In this document: positions 32,489 through 40,028 of the stretch, in pieces
How the letters are laid out: each line of letters begins with the position of its first letter
Position numbering within the stretch: position 1 is the stretch's first letter
Program-made: the position numbers and the translations under genes
Notes under the pieces: model-generated
What the model saw: only the letters and a program-made list of their open reading frames with translations
Databases searched by the model: none
What the model was told of the DNA's origin: nothing
Source of the DNA: Chloroflexota bacterium
GTDB lineage: Bacteria; Chloroflexota; Dehalococcoidia; Lucifugimonadales; UBA3495
Assembly (NCBI GenBank): GCA_028875655.1
Contig: JAPPCX010000097.1
Span: 1 to 57,795, forward strand
Direction: 5' to 3'
Length of the DNA stretch: 57,795 bases

Positions 32489-33520
32489 TCAAACGGCAGA
32501 CAACGATGGAGCGGCCAGGTTCTCCCAGACGATGCCGCGCCTTTCCAGCCGGCGCTCAGTTACTCCCCGGGCCGCCGGAGCGTTGTCCATGCCGATGAAA
32601 CGCCGGCCCAAGCGCGCCGCGGTCAGCAGGGTACTCCCGCTGCCGGCGTAGCAGTCCAGCACGGTGTCGCCGGGGTTGGATGAGGTGAGGATGATGCGTT
32701 CCAGCATCCGCGCGTTTTTCTCGGTTGGGTACTTCGGGCGTTGCGGGTCTTTGTAGAGCCAAACATCCTGGGGCAGTTTGCCGGCGGCATTGCCCGTAAC
32801 CGGGTCACGGGCGTAGCGGATTTTGCGGGGGTTGCCGGTAGAGCTCCATGCAATCAGCCCGGCGGCCTCCAGTGCGTCAAGCTCGGCAGGCGGGTAGCGC
32901 CAGTGGCGGCCTGGTGGCGGGTCCATGCCGCGCCACGGTTGACCGGTGGGGCCGTTGGCGGTGACGCCAGGGGCGTGAAGGGGGGTGGTGGCATAGCGAC
33001 GGCCGGCGGAGTCGGTATGCGGGTATAGCCGGGGCACTTCGTCATCGCTCAGCGGTTCCCGCTGTGGATTCCAGGTAATTTGACCGGGGGACACTGAGTA
33101 GAAGAGGATGGTGTCCTTGATATTGCCGTAGGAGAAGCGGTCGAAGTTCTTGGGGTTGCACTTGATGCGGGTGATGGCGTTGCGGAAGTTCTCGGGGCCG
33201 AACACGTCGTCCATGAGCAGGCGCACGTGGTGCTCCATCTTCACGTCGATGTGGACGTATATGGAGCCGGCGGACGACATAACGCCACGAATGGCAGCCA
33301 GCCGCTCGCCCAATGCATCCAGGTAGTCCGAGCCGCGCAGGCGGTCGGAGTAGGCGGGCCGACCGGAAGCGCTGACGGTGTTGGCGCGGTGGTCGTCAAT
33401 CAGGAATTCGTGATTGGTGGCGAAGGGTGGGTCGATATAGACCAGATCGACGACAATGCCGATGTCGGCGATGCGGCGCAGGCCGTCCAAGTTTTCGCCG
33501 GGGTAGAAAAGGTTTTCCAT
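32489..33520 (-). CDS. Orphan site-specific DNA methyltransferase
   Basis: 343 aa, beta-class adenine-type methyltransferase. DPPF at residues 30-33 is motif IV, and the late DCYAGSGSTLL is motif I. A conserved YVHIDVKMEHHVRLL helix follows the first motif. The same family includes type III-like and solitary enzymes. No restriction gene is adjacent, so it could regulate gene expression or be a remnant of an R-M system. The middle segment (PPGRHWRYPPAELDALEAAG) is a probable recognition region. The site is unknown. Confidence 0.88.
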   Translation of the reverse strand: MENLFYPGENLDGLRRIADIGIVVDLVYIDPPFATNHEFLIDDHRANTVSASGRPAYSDRLRGSDYLDALGERLAAIRGVMSSAGSIYVHIDVKMEHHVRLLMDDVFGPENFRNAITRIKCNPKNFDRFSYGNIKDTILFYSVSPGQITWNPQREPLSDDEVPRLYPHTDSAGRRYATTPLHAPGVTANGPTGQPWRGMDPPPGRHWRYPPAELDALEAAGLIAWSSTGNPRKIRYARDPVTGNAAGKLPQDVWLYKDPQRPKYPTEKNARMLERIILTSSNPGDTVLDCYAGSGSTLLTAARLGRRFIGMDNAPAARGVTERRLERRGIVWENLAAPSLSAV

Positions 33521-33545
33521 GCGGTGATTCTAGCAAAATCCCGCG

Positions 33546-34322
33546 TTACACCAGGCCCGCATTGTTCAAGAGGGCTGTCAGCATTCTGGCCATCTGGGCT
33601 TCGTGGTGAGGCGCGAGCCCCTCGAACTCGCGCAGGTTGCGGGCGGCTTCTTCCGTCGGGTCAAAGCGGTCGCCCATCAGGGAGTAGTCGCCGGCGAGTT
33701 CGCGGTTCCAGACCCGGAGTTCATCGAGGGTCAACTGCGGCTCGAACTGGAAGCCATAGGATACGCCGTAGCGGAAGGCCATGGGGAAGCGGACGTACCC
33801 GCCATCGCGGCGCAGCATAGTGCCTTGCGCCAGCAGGGTCGCGTTGGGCGGCACGGTGAACTGCTCGCCATGCAGGGTTGGGACCAGCAGGATTTTGATT
33901 TGGCTGAACGCGGGGTCAGCTGCGCCGGCGGCGGTGACGTCGATCTTGCGGAGGCCGAACTGGTAGCCGCCGGTGGGGGCGACGGCGCCGCCCAACGCGC
34001 GGGAAAGCAGCTGCGCGCCGAGGCAGATGCCGACCACGGGCGTGGGAGGGACGCTGCCCAAATCTCCCGTCGCCGCAGCCCGTAGGTAGGCCATTTCCTG
34101 AACGAGCGCCGGGTAATTGTCGTTGGCGGACATGGGGCCACCGAGGGATACGATAAGGTCAACCTCGGACAGGTCGGGAGCGTTGAAGGCAGCGAAGTCG
34201 GGCACGCCCTCATAGAGTGGGACGGTGGTGAGCTCAAAGCCGGCATCCCGCAGCACGCCGGTGAAGTTGCCGCCGAGGGTTTCGACGGCGATGTGCTGGA
34301 TGATGACGGCGTGCCTGGTCAT
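33546..34322 (-). CDS. Class I glutamine amidotransferase-like protein
   Basis: 258 aa with a GATase fold. The nucleophile is Cys100 in VGICLGAQLL, and HGEQFTVPP is the later His region. It resembles free GuaA-type amidotransferase domains without a synthetase. It may transfer ammonia, hydrolyse gamma-glutamyl bonds or be a defence-like peptidase; no partner is visible. The start at 34322 overlaps the NUDIX stop as ATGA, so translation is coupled. Confidence 0.86.
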   Translation of the reverse strand: MTRHAVIIQHIAVETLGGNFTGVLRDAGFELTTVPLYEGVPDFAAFNAPDLSEVDLIVSLGGPMSANDNYPALVQEMAYLRAAATGDLGSVPPTPVVGICLGAQLLSRALGGAVAPTGGYQFGLRKIDVTAAGAADPAFSQIKILLVPTLHGEQFTVPPNATLLAQGTMLRRDGGYVRFPMAFRYGVSYGFQFEPQLTLDELRVWNRELAGDYSLMGDRFDPTEEAARNLREFEGLAPHHEAQMARMLTALLNNAGLV

Positions 34323-34846
34323 GGGGATTTCTTTTTGTACGACGCCAAATCCGCCAGCACTATTCTGTCCGTAGGGAACGCCAGCGGTTCCGGCGGAGTC
34401 TCTGGGGGGAACCAGGCTACCCGGTCCAGGTCGTCCGACGCGCGTGGTTCTCCGCCGGCTATTTGGCCGTAGAACCACACGCCGACTGTAAGGGAGTTGG
34501 GGTTGTGGAAGTTGGAATGAACGGCGCACACGTCGCCGATTGCCACGTCAATGCCGGTTTCTTCAAGGAATTCCCGGCGGGCAGCGTCGCGGATGTCCTC
34601 GCCCCACTCGACGTAGCCGCAGGGGATGCACCACTCGCCCACGTTGCCGCCGGCGGAACGCCGGCCCAGCAGGACGCGGCCGGCATCATCTAGAAGGACA
34701 ACGGCGACACCCACCGCCGGGTTGCGGAAATGCACGAATCCACAGGATGCGCAGCCGGGGCGGGGCAGACCGCCGCGAATCTTGGGCACTAGCGGCTCGG
34801 CGCAGCGGGGGCAGTAGCTGTAGTCAGGGGAGAGGGATTGGGGCAT
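34319..34846 (-). CDS. NUDIX hydrolase with zinc ribbon
   Basis: 175 aa. A zinc ribbon (CPRC 12-15 and CASC 32-35) leads into a NUDIX fold with the full box GYVEWGEDIRDAARREFLEE at residues 77-96, followed by TGI. It resembles NADH pyrophosphatase-like or ADP-ribose-type hydrolases that carry an N-terminal ribbon. The substrate is probably a nucleoside diphosphate derivative. The ATG at 34846 is chosen over one eight codons earlier because the family starts near here. It is the first of a coupled pair with the amidotransferase. Confidence 0.9.
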   Translation of the reverse strand: MPQSLSPDYSYCPRCAEPLVPKIRGGLPRPGCASCGFVHFRNPAVGVAVVLLDDAGRVLLGRRSAGGNVGEWCIPCGYVEWGEDIRDAARREFLEETGIDVAIGDVCAVHSNFHNPNSLTVGVWFYGQIAGGEPRASDDLDRVAWFPPETPPEPLAFPTDRIVLADLASYKKKSP

Positions 34847-34885
34847 CGTGGAGAGAACGCCAAACGGCATTAATGGGCAGGACTT

Positions 34886-34915
34886 TCTGGATTCCCGCTT
34901 TCGCGGGAATGACGA
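34886..34915. repeat. Dispersed palindromic repeat A, copy 3
   Basis: The core ATTCCCGC-TTTC-GCGGGAAT at 34891-34910 sits between the NUDIX and aminoacylase genes, in the same orientation as the others. Confidence 0.85.
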
Positions 34916-34965
34916 GTAAGTGGGCGGGAATGACGGGTAAGTGGGTGGGAATGACGGTGTAGGGT
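34905..34965. repeat. Tandem decay of the GGGAATGACGG end
   Basis: Three degenerate copies of GGGAATGACG(G)GTAAGTGGG follow copy 3 of repeat A. They look like slipped or partial duplications of its right half. Confidence 0.65.
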
Positions 34966-35002
34966 CTGGAGCGACGGTTAGGGCCGGGAATGGTGGTTAC
35001 GG

Positions 35003-36583
35003 TTAAGTATTGGGGTGGCCCCGGCGGAGGCCGCGGCCGGGGAGGGCGCCGGTGTTTTCGCCCTGCTGGACCACAACCTGGCCGTTGACGATGACGCACT
35101 CGATGCCGACGGGGTACTGCTTGGGGTTTTCTTTGGTGGCGAGGGCCTTCACGGTGTCGGGGTTGAACACCACTACGTCGGCCTTGAAGCCGTCGCGGAG
35201 CAGGCCGCGGTCGGGGATGCCGAGACGCTGTGCGGGGAAGGAGGTCATCTTGCGGATGGCCTCGGGTAGTCTCAGGTGCTGCTCGGCACGGACGAATTCG
35301 GCCAGGACGATGGGGAAGCATCCGTAGGTGCGCGGGTTCGGGTACTCGCCGAAGAGGATGGCGTCGGAGGCGATCATGCCGTAAGGGTGGGACACGAAGG
35401 CGTAGAGGGTCTGGGCGTTGGTGCCAAGACCGACGGTGCTGATGCCCAGGTTTTCGGACAGCAGCAGGTCGAACAAGGTGTCGGCGGGGTCTTGCCCGCG
35501 CATTTCGGCGATGTCGGTGATGAGGCGGCCGTCGTAGATTTGATTCTCGGGGCGGGTGAAGTTGGTGAGCCAGTTGTTTTCCAGGCGGCTGGGTGTGATT
35601 TCGCGTTTCATGCGGGCGCGGTCGTCGGCGTCCTGCAAGGCGGCGATGAGGCGTTCCGGGCCGCCGTCCTTGGCCCAGTGGGGCAGGCCGATGGTGGGCG
35701 TGGTGCCGGAGTAGGGATAGGTGTAGCAGTCAAAGGTGCAGTCGATGCCCTCGGCGCGGGCGTTTTCGACCAGCTCCAGGTGTCCGATGTGACTGCCCAC
35801 GCCGGACACCGATTGCCGGTAGTGGGTCAGGTGAACGGGGATGCCGCTGCGACGGCCGATGTCCACGGCCTCGTGCCACGGCGCGAGGTAGCCCTGGCTG
35901 AGCAGGCTGGCGCGGGTGTGGGTGTGGTAGTGGCCGCCGAGGGACGCGGCGGTTTCGGAGAGCGCGACCAGTTCGTCGGTGTCGGCGTAGGCGCCGGGCG
36001 GGTAGTCGAGGCCGGTGGACAGTCCCCATGCGCCTTCTTCCATCGCCTCGCGCACGACGGACTGCATGTCGGCGATTTCGGCGGGTGTGGCCGGGCGCTG
36101 GTCCCAGCCGACGCTCCAGATGCGGACGGGGGAGTTGCCCAGGATGTACGCCATGTTGATGGCGACGGAGTTGTCGTACTTGCCCAGCAGGTCGGCGACG
36201 GTGAGCCAGTCCGCTGGCATGGGCGGGTATCCGTTGAGCCCGGCGTCCAGCCAGATGTAGCGATGCAGTTCCTCCTGCGTCTTGAAGGGCGCGTGGGAGA
36301 TGCCGTCGATGCCGACCAGTTCGGTGGTGACGCCCTGGCGCACCTTGGGATCATGGTGCGGTTCGCCGAAGATGGTCAGGCCGGCGTGGGAATGGAGGTC
36401 GATGAAGCCGGGGCAGACGACGTGGCCGGTGGCGTCGATGACTCGGGTGGCGTTCTGGCGCAGGTCAGCGTCGTCGCCGCGGTGGATGGTGACGGTGTCG
36501 CCGGTGATGGCGACGGCGGCGCGGAAGCCGGGGCTGCCCGAACCGTCGATCACCTGGCCGTCGGTGATGAGGAGGTCGATCAT
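35003..36583 (-). CDS. D-aminoacylase/N-acyl-D-amino-acid deacylase family amidohydrolase
   Basis: 526 aa, amidohydrolase superfamily. The N-terminal metal site is FIDLHSHAGL (HxH). HYHTHTRASL, PVHLTHYRQSVSG and the later Asp-containing strand fit the D-aminoacylase family. Such enzymes release D-amino acids from N-acyl or peptide derivatives; several members are dihydroorotase- or dipeptidase-like, so the exact substrate is open. Two nearby ATGs (36592, 36583) are possible, with no good ribosome site for either. The gene diverges from the CMD gene across about 150 nt. Confidence 0.88.
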   Translation of the reverse strand: MIDLLITDGQVIDGSGSPGFRAAVAITGDTVTIHRGDDADLRQNATRVIDATGHVVCPGFIDLHSHAGLTIFGEPHHDPKVRQGVTTELVGIDGISHAPFKTQEELHRYIWLDAGLNGYPPMPADWLTVADLLGKYDNSVAINMAYILGNSPVRIWSVGWDQRPATPAEIADMQSVVREAMEEGAWGLSTGLDYPPGAYADTDELVALSETAASLGGHYHTHTRASLLSQGYLAPWHEAVDIGRRSGIPVHLTHYRQSVSGVGSHIGHLELVENARAEGIDCTFDCYTYPYSGTTPTIGLPHWAKDGGPERLIAALQDADDRARMKREITPSRLENNWLTNFTRPENQIYDGRLITDIAEMRGQDPADTLFDLLLSENLGISTVGLGTNAQTLYAFVSHPYGMIASDAILFGEYPNPRTYGCFPIVLAEFVRAEQHLRLPEAIRKMTSFPAQRLGIPDRGLLRDGFKADVVVFNPDTVKALATKENPKQYPVGIECVIVNGQVVVQQGENTGALPGRGLRRGHPNT

Positions 36584-36729
36584 GGCGGCCATGATAGCGG
36601 CGGGGGATGCAGTGGGCAAGGTTAGGTTTTCGCATGGATGCACACGATAAACAAGATTTTGTTGATTTGGGTATCTAGCCGTCTTACACTGCCGCTTGAT
36701 TTACCAGTCCACCACGTATGGAGGCAGTT

Positions 36730-37512
36730 ATGAGCGAACTGGATGCTCGCTACGAACGCGGGCAGGAGACGCGGCGAATGTTCGGCGGCGGCCAGATTAC
36801 CGGCGGGTCGTCGCCGGGGGCATGGGACATCGCGCCGGACCTGGAGCGGATACTTGGGGAAGGGTTGTTCGGGTCCATTTGGCCCAGGGAGAACCTGACG
36901 CCGGTGCAGCGTGAGATGATCACGCTGTCGTGCCTGATCGTGTTAAACCGGGAGGTGCAGCTGCGGCGGCATTTGGGGAATGCGCTGAACATCGGGCTGA
37001 CGCCGGAACAGGTCGTGGAGCTGATCATTCACGACACCTGGTATGGCGGCGCGCCGGCCGGCATCCAGGCGCTCACGATTTGCAAGTCGGTGTTCGAGGA
37101 ACGCGGCATTGACTTCACGCCGGCCCGGATTCACGACACCAACGAGGACCCGGACAGCCTGTTCCAGAGAGGCGACGAGTATCGCCGCAACTATATGGGC
37201 GGAGGCGGCTCACGTCCCGCGCCACCGACTCAGGCCGAGACGGAATTGGGTCGGATCACCGGGGAATACTACTGGGGCGCGACGTGGACGCGGCCGGGGC
37301 TGGACCTGCCGAGCCGGTGCATCTGCACGATGACCTGCCTGGCTGCCCTGGGACGCGAAGGGCCGTTGCGGAGCCACATCCGGGGCGCGCTGAACATCGG
37401 GTTCACGCAGGACCAGATCATCGAGGTGTTCGGGCACATGACGCTGTACGCCGGCATCCCGTTTGCGCGGGGCGCAATGGACATTGCCAACGAGATATTC
37501 GCGAGCGGGTGA
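36730..37512 (+). CDS. Carboxymuconolactone decarboxylase (CMD) family protein, two CMD domains
   Basis: 260 aa with two related CMD units, residues about 55-115 (EMITLSCLIVLNREVQLRRH) and about 195-255 (CICTMTCLAALGREGPLRSH). Both have the alpha-helical LGNALNIGLTPEQ / RGALNIGFTQDQ segment typical of AhpD/CMD folds. Neither unit shows the AhpD Cys-x-x-Cys pair clearly, so peroxidase activity is not assured. The function is probably catabolic. GGAGG at 36721-36725 decides the ATG at 36730. Confidence 0.88.
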   Translation: MSELDARYERGQETRRMFGGGQITGGSSPGAWDIAPDLERILGEGLFGSIWPRENLTPVQREMITLSCLIVLNREVQLRRHLGNALNIGLTPEQVVELIIHDTWYGGAPAGIQALTICKSVFEERGIDFTPARIHDTNEDPDSLFQRGDEYRRNYMGGGGSRPAPPTQAETELGRITGEYYWGATWTRPGLDLPSRCICTMTCLAALGREGPLRSHIRGALNIGFTQDQIIEVFGHMTLYAGIPFARGAMDIANEIFASG

Positions 37513-37541
37513 TACCGTACCGGCGTAGCAGTTCACGATGC

Positions 37542-37565
37542 AGGGGCGAATGATTATTCGCCCCT
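37542..37565. terminator. Hairpin family B between the CMD gene and zwf
   Basis: A 10-bp inverted repeat AGGGGCGAAT/ATTCGCCCCT, as at 16074. It lies 30 nt after the CMD stop and before the convergent zwf stop, and may end transcription from both sides. Confidence 0.5.
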
Positions 37566-37595
37566 ACAAGGTGCCGGGTGTGTTGAGCCTGGGCG

Positions 37596-39098
37596 CTAGG
37601 CGACGTAGCCCACGTCGGCGCAGCCCGGGAGCCAGGAGTGGCCATCGCTGAGCAGGAGTTCTTCGCTGTGGGGTGGGCCGCTCATGCCGGGCAGGTAGCG
37701 GTATGGGGCGGGCGCTCCGGGCACATCCAGGCTGTCGATGACGGGGTCTATGATGCTCCACGCCAGTTCGATTTCGTCGTTGCGGGTGAACAGGGAGGCG
37801 TCGCCAGCCAGCACATCCAGCAGCAGCCGCTCGTAGGCGTCGGGTATGTCGATGCCGGCAAAATCGTCGTGGTAGTGAAACTCCAGGTCAACGGCTCGCA
37901 TTTCCAGCCCGGCGTCGGGGACCTTGGACTGGAACTCCAGGCGCATCCCTTCGTTGGGCTGGATGCAGATTGACAGGGTGTTGCCGGGGATGGCCACGTC
38001 CTCGGGCACCGGAAACATCATGTGGGGCGGCGAGTGGAACTGGATTACCATTTCGGTGCTCTTTCGAGCGAGTCCCTTGCCTGAGCGCAGGTAAAACGGG
38101 ACGCCCTGCCAGCGCCAGTTGTCGATGAACAGGCGCAAGGCGGCGTAGGTGGGGGTCTGGGAACCGGGGGCGACGCCCGGCTCGACGTGGTAGCCGTCGT
38201 ACTGGCCGATGACCAGGTTCCGGTGCAGTTCGCGCAGGGACATGCGCCGCACGGAGTTGAGCGCCTTCACCTTTTCGTTGCGCAGGGCGTCGGCCTCAAA
38301 GGCGTAGGGTGGGTCCATGGCCACCAGGGCGAGCAGTTGCAGCAGGTGGTTCTGGAACATATCGCGCAGAACGCCGGCGCGGTCGTAGTATTCGCCGCGT
38401 TCTCCGACCAGCACATCCTCGGCGACGGTAATCTGCACCTGGTCAATGTAGTTGCGGTTCCATACGGGTTCGAAAATGGCGTTGGCGAACCGAAACACGA
38501 GGAGATTCTGGACGGTTTCCTTGCCGAGGTAGTGGTCGATGCGATAGACCTGATCTTCCCGGAGGACTTTGTGGATGTGGGAGTTGAGCCGGCGGGCGGT
38601 ACTCAGGTCGGAACCGAAGGGCTTTTCCACGACCATGCGTCGCCAGCCGCCGGTTTCCGTGGTAAGGCCGGCCGATGACAGGGCGGACACGGCCGGCTCG
38701 TAGAGGCCGGGGGCCAGGGCCAGGTAGAACAGGCAGTTGAGCCGTCCGTCGCCGTCGGCGGATAGATGGCCGATGCGCGCGCCGGCTTCCGACAGAGAGC
38801 CTGGATCGGTAACGTCAGCCGTAACATAGCTGAGGCGCGAGGCGAACTCATCCCACTCCGCGCCGGAAGGTCGTCCGCAGCCCTCGCGCAGCCAATTGCG
38901 AAACTCCTCGTCGGTCATCTCGTTGCGGGCAACGCCGACGATGTGCACGTGGATGGGCAGCCGCTCCTTTTGGAACAGGCTGAACAGGGCCGGCCCCAGC
39001 TTCTGGTGAGTCAGGTTGCCGCTGGCGCCCAGGATGACCAGGGCAGTGACGTCGCCGTCATCGCCCCTGCCGAGCAGATTCGCGCCGGAGGTCATCAT
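37596..39098 (-). CDS. zwf: Glucose-6-phosphate dehydrogenase
   Basis: Converts glucose 6-phosphate to 6-phosphogluconolactone with NADP(+), 500 aa. The N-terminal coenzyme domain has ILGASGNLTHQKLGPAL (the GASGDLA-type fingerprint with N for D). The active site is RIDHYLGKETVQN. The remainder is the family's beta+alpha domain. The start at 39098 overlaps the gnd stop as ATGA, and the ORF extends much further upstream in a shadow of gnd. It is the last gene of a pgi-gnd-zwf run; no 6-phosphogluconolactonase gene is adjacent. Confidence 0.97.
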   Translation of the reverse strand: MMTSGANLLGRGDDGDVTALVILGASGNLTHQKLGPALFSLFQKERLPIHVHIVGVARNEMTDEEFRNWLREGCGRPSGAEWDEFASRLSYVTADVTDPGSLSEAGARIGHLSADGDGRLNCLFYLALAPGLYEPAVSALSSAGLTTETGGWRRMVVEKPFGSDLSTARRLNSHIHKVLREDQVYRIDHYLGKETVQNLLVFRFANAIFEPVWNRNYIDQVQITVAEDVLVGERGEYYDRAGVLRDMFQNHLLQLLALVAMDPPYAFEADALRNEKVKALNSVRRMSLRELHRNLVIGQYDGYHVEPGVAPGSQTPTYAALRLFIDNWRWQGVPFYLRSGKGLARKSTEMVIQFHSPPHMMFPVPEDVAIPGNTLSICIQPNEGMRLEFQSKVPDAGLEMRAVDLEFHYHDDFAGIDIPDAYERLLLDVLAGDASLFTRNDEIELAWSIIDPVIDSLDVPGAPAPYRYLPGMSGPPHSEELLLSDGHSWLPGCADVGYVA

Positions 39099-40012
39099 TG
39101 GCTGTTGGCCTCGCGCACGGCGTGGCCGCCGAACTGGTTGCGGAGGGCAGCCAGCATCCGGGCGCCGAAAGGTTCCTCCTGGCGGGAGCGGAAACGCTGG
39201 TAGAGGGCGGCGGTGATCGCAGGGGTGGGAACGGCCAGGTCCACGGATTCGTTGACCGTCCAGCGGCCCTCGCCGGAGTCGTCCACGTAAGCGGACAGGC
39301 TCTCCAGGTCGGGGTCGGCTTCCAGGGCCAGCACGGCCAGATCCAGCAGCCACGAGCGGACCACGCTGCCATGCTGCCAGGTTTTGGCGATGGCCTTGAG
39401 GTCCAAGTCAAAGTCGGACTGCTTGGCCTGGAGTAGCTCGAATCCCTCGGCGTAGGCCTGCATGAGGGCGTATTCCACGCCGTTGTGCACCATCTTGGTG
39501 AAGTGGCCGGCGCCGGTGGGTCCGACGTGGCTGTACCCCTTGTCCTCGGCCGGCGCGAGGGTTTGGAAGATTGGCTCCAGCCTGGCGAAAGTCGCCGGGT
39601 CGCCGCCGACCATGAGCGAGTAGCCTTCCACCAGTCCCCAGACACCGCCGCTGGTGCCGGCGTCCAGGAGGTGGATGCCGCGCTCTCCGAGCAGTTCGCC
39701 CCGGCGCATGGTGTCCTTGTAGTTGGCGTTGCCGCCGTCGATCACGGCGTCCCCGGCGTCCAGCAGGCTGCCGAGTTCGGAAATGACGTTATCGGTAACG
39801 GCGCCGGCGGGCAGCATCACCCAAACCGTGCGGGGCGAGGCCAGGCGGCCCACCAGGTCGGGGACGGATGCCGCGGCCACCGCGCCGCCGGACGCGCTGG
39901 ACGCCACCGCGTCGGTGTTCCGGTCGTACACCACGATCCGGTGGCCGCCGCTGAGCAGGCGCTGGGTCATGTTTGCGCCCATGCGGCCGAGGCCGATCAT
40001 TCCTAGTTCCAA
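39095..40012 (-). CDS. gnd: 6-phosphogluconate dehydrogenase, short GndA type
   Basis: 305 aa, the short NAD-type enzyme. The dinucleotide motif is GLGRMGANM (7-15), then VIDGGNANYKD, then the catalytic GPTGAGHFTKMVHNGVEYA. The family short form (about 300 aa) is distinct from the 470-aa E. coli Gnd. Relatives in Gram-positive and other bacteria are often NAD-preferring. It follows pgi by 16 nt and overlaps zwf by 4 nt, so it is translated in one coupled unit with zwf. Confidence 0.95.
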   Translation of the reverse strand: MELGMIGLGRMGANMTQRLLSGGHRIVVYDRNTDAVASSASGGAVAAASVPDLVGRLASPRTVWVMLPAGAVTDNVISELGSLLDAGDAVIDGGNANYKDTMRRGELLGERGIHLLDAGTSGGVWGLVEGYSLMVGGDPATFARLEPIFQTLAPAEDKGYSHVGPTGAGHFTKMVHNGVEYALMQAYAEGFELLQAKQSDFDLDLKAIAKTWQHGSVVRSWLLDLAVLALEADPDLESLSAYVDDSGEGRWTVNESVDLAVPTPAITAALYQRFRSRQEEPFGARMLAALRNQFGGHAVREANSQ

Positions 40013-40028
40013 GATATTATCTCCCTGG

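Noticed and set aside
34905-34965. Short tandem repeats as a CRISPR array
   Set aside because: Units are about 20 nt and degenerate, with no unique spacers and no cas genes.
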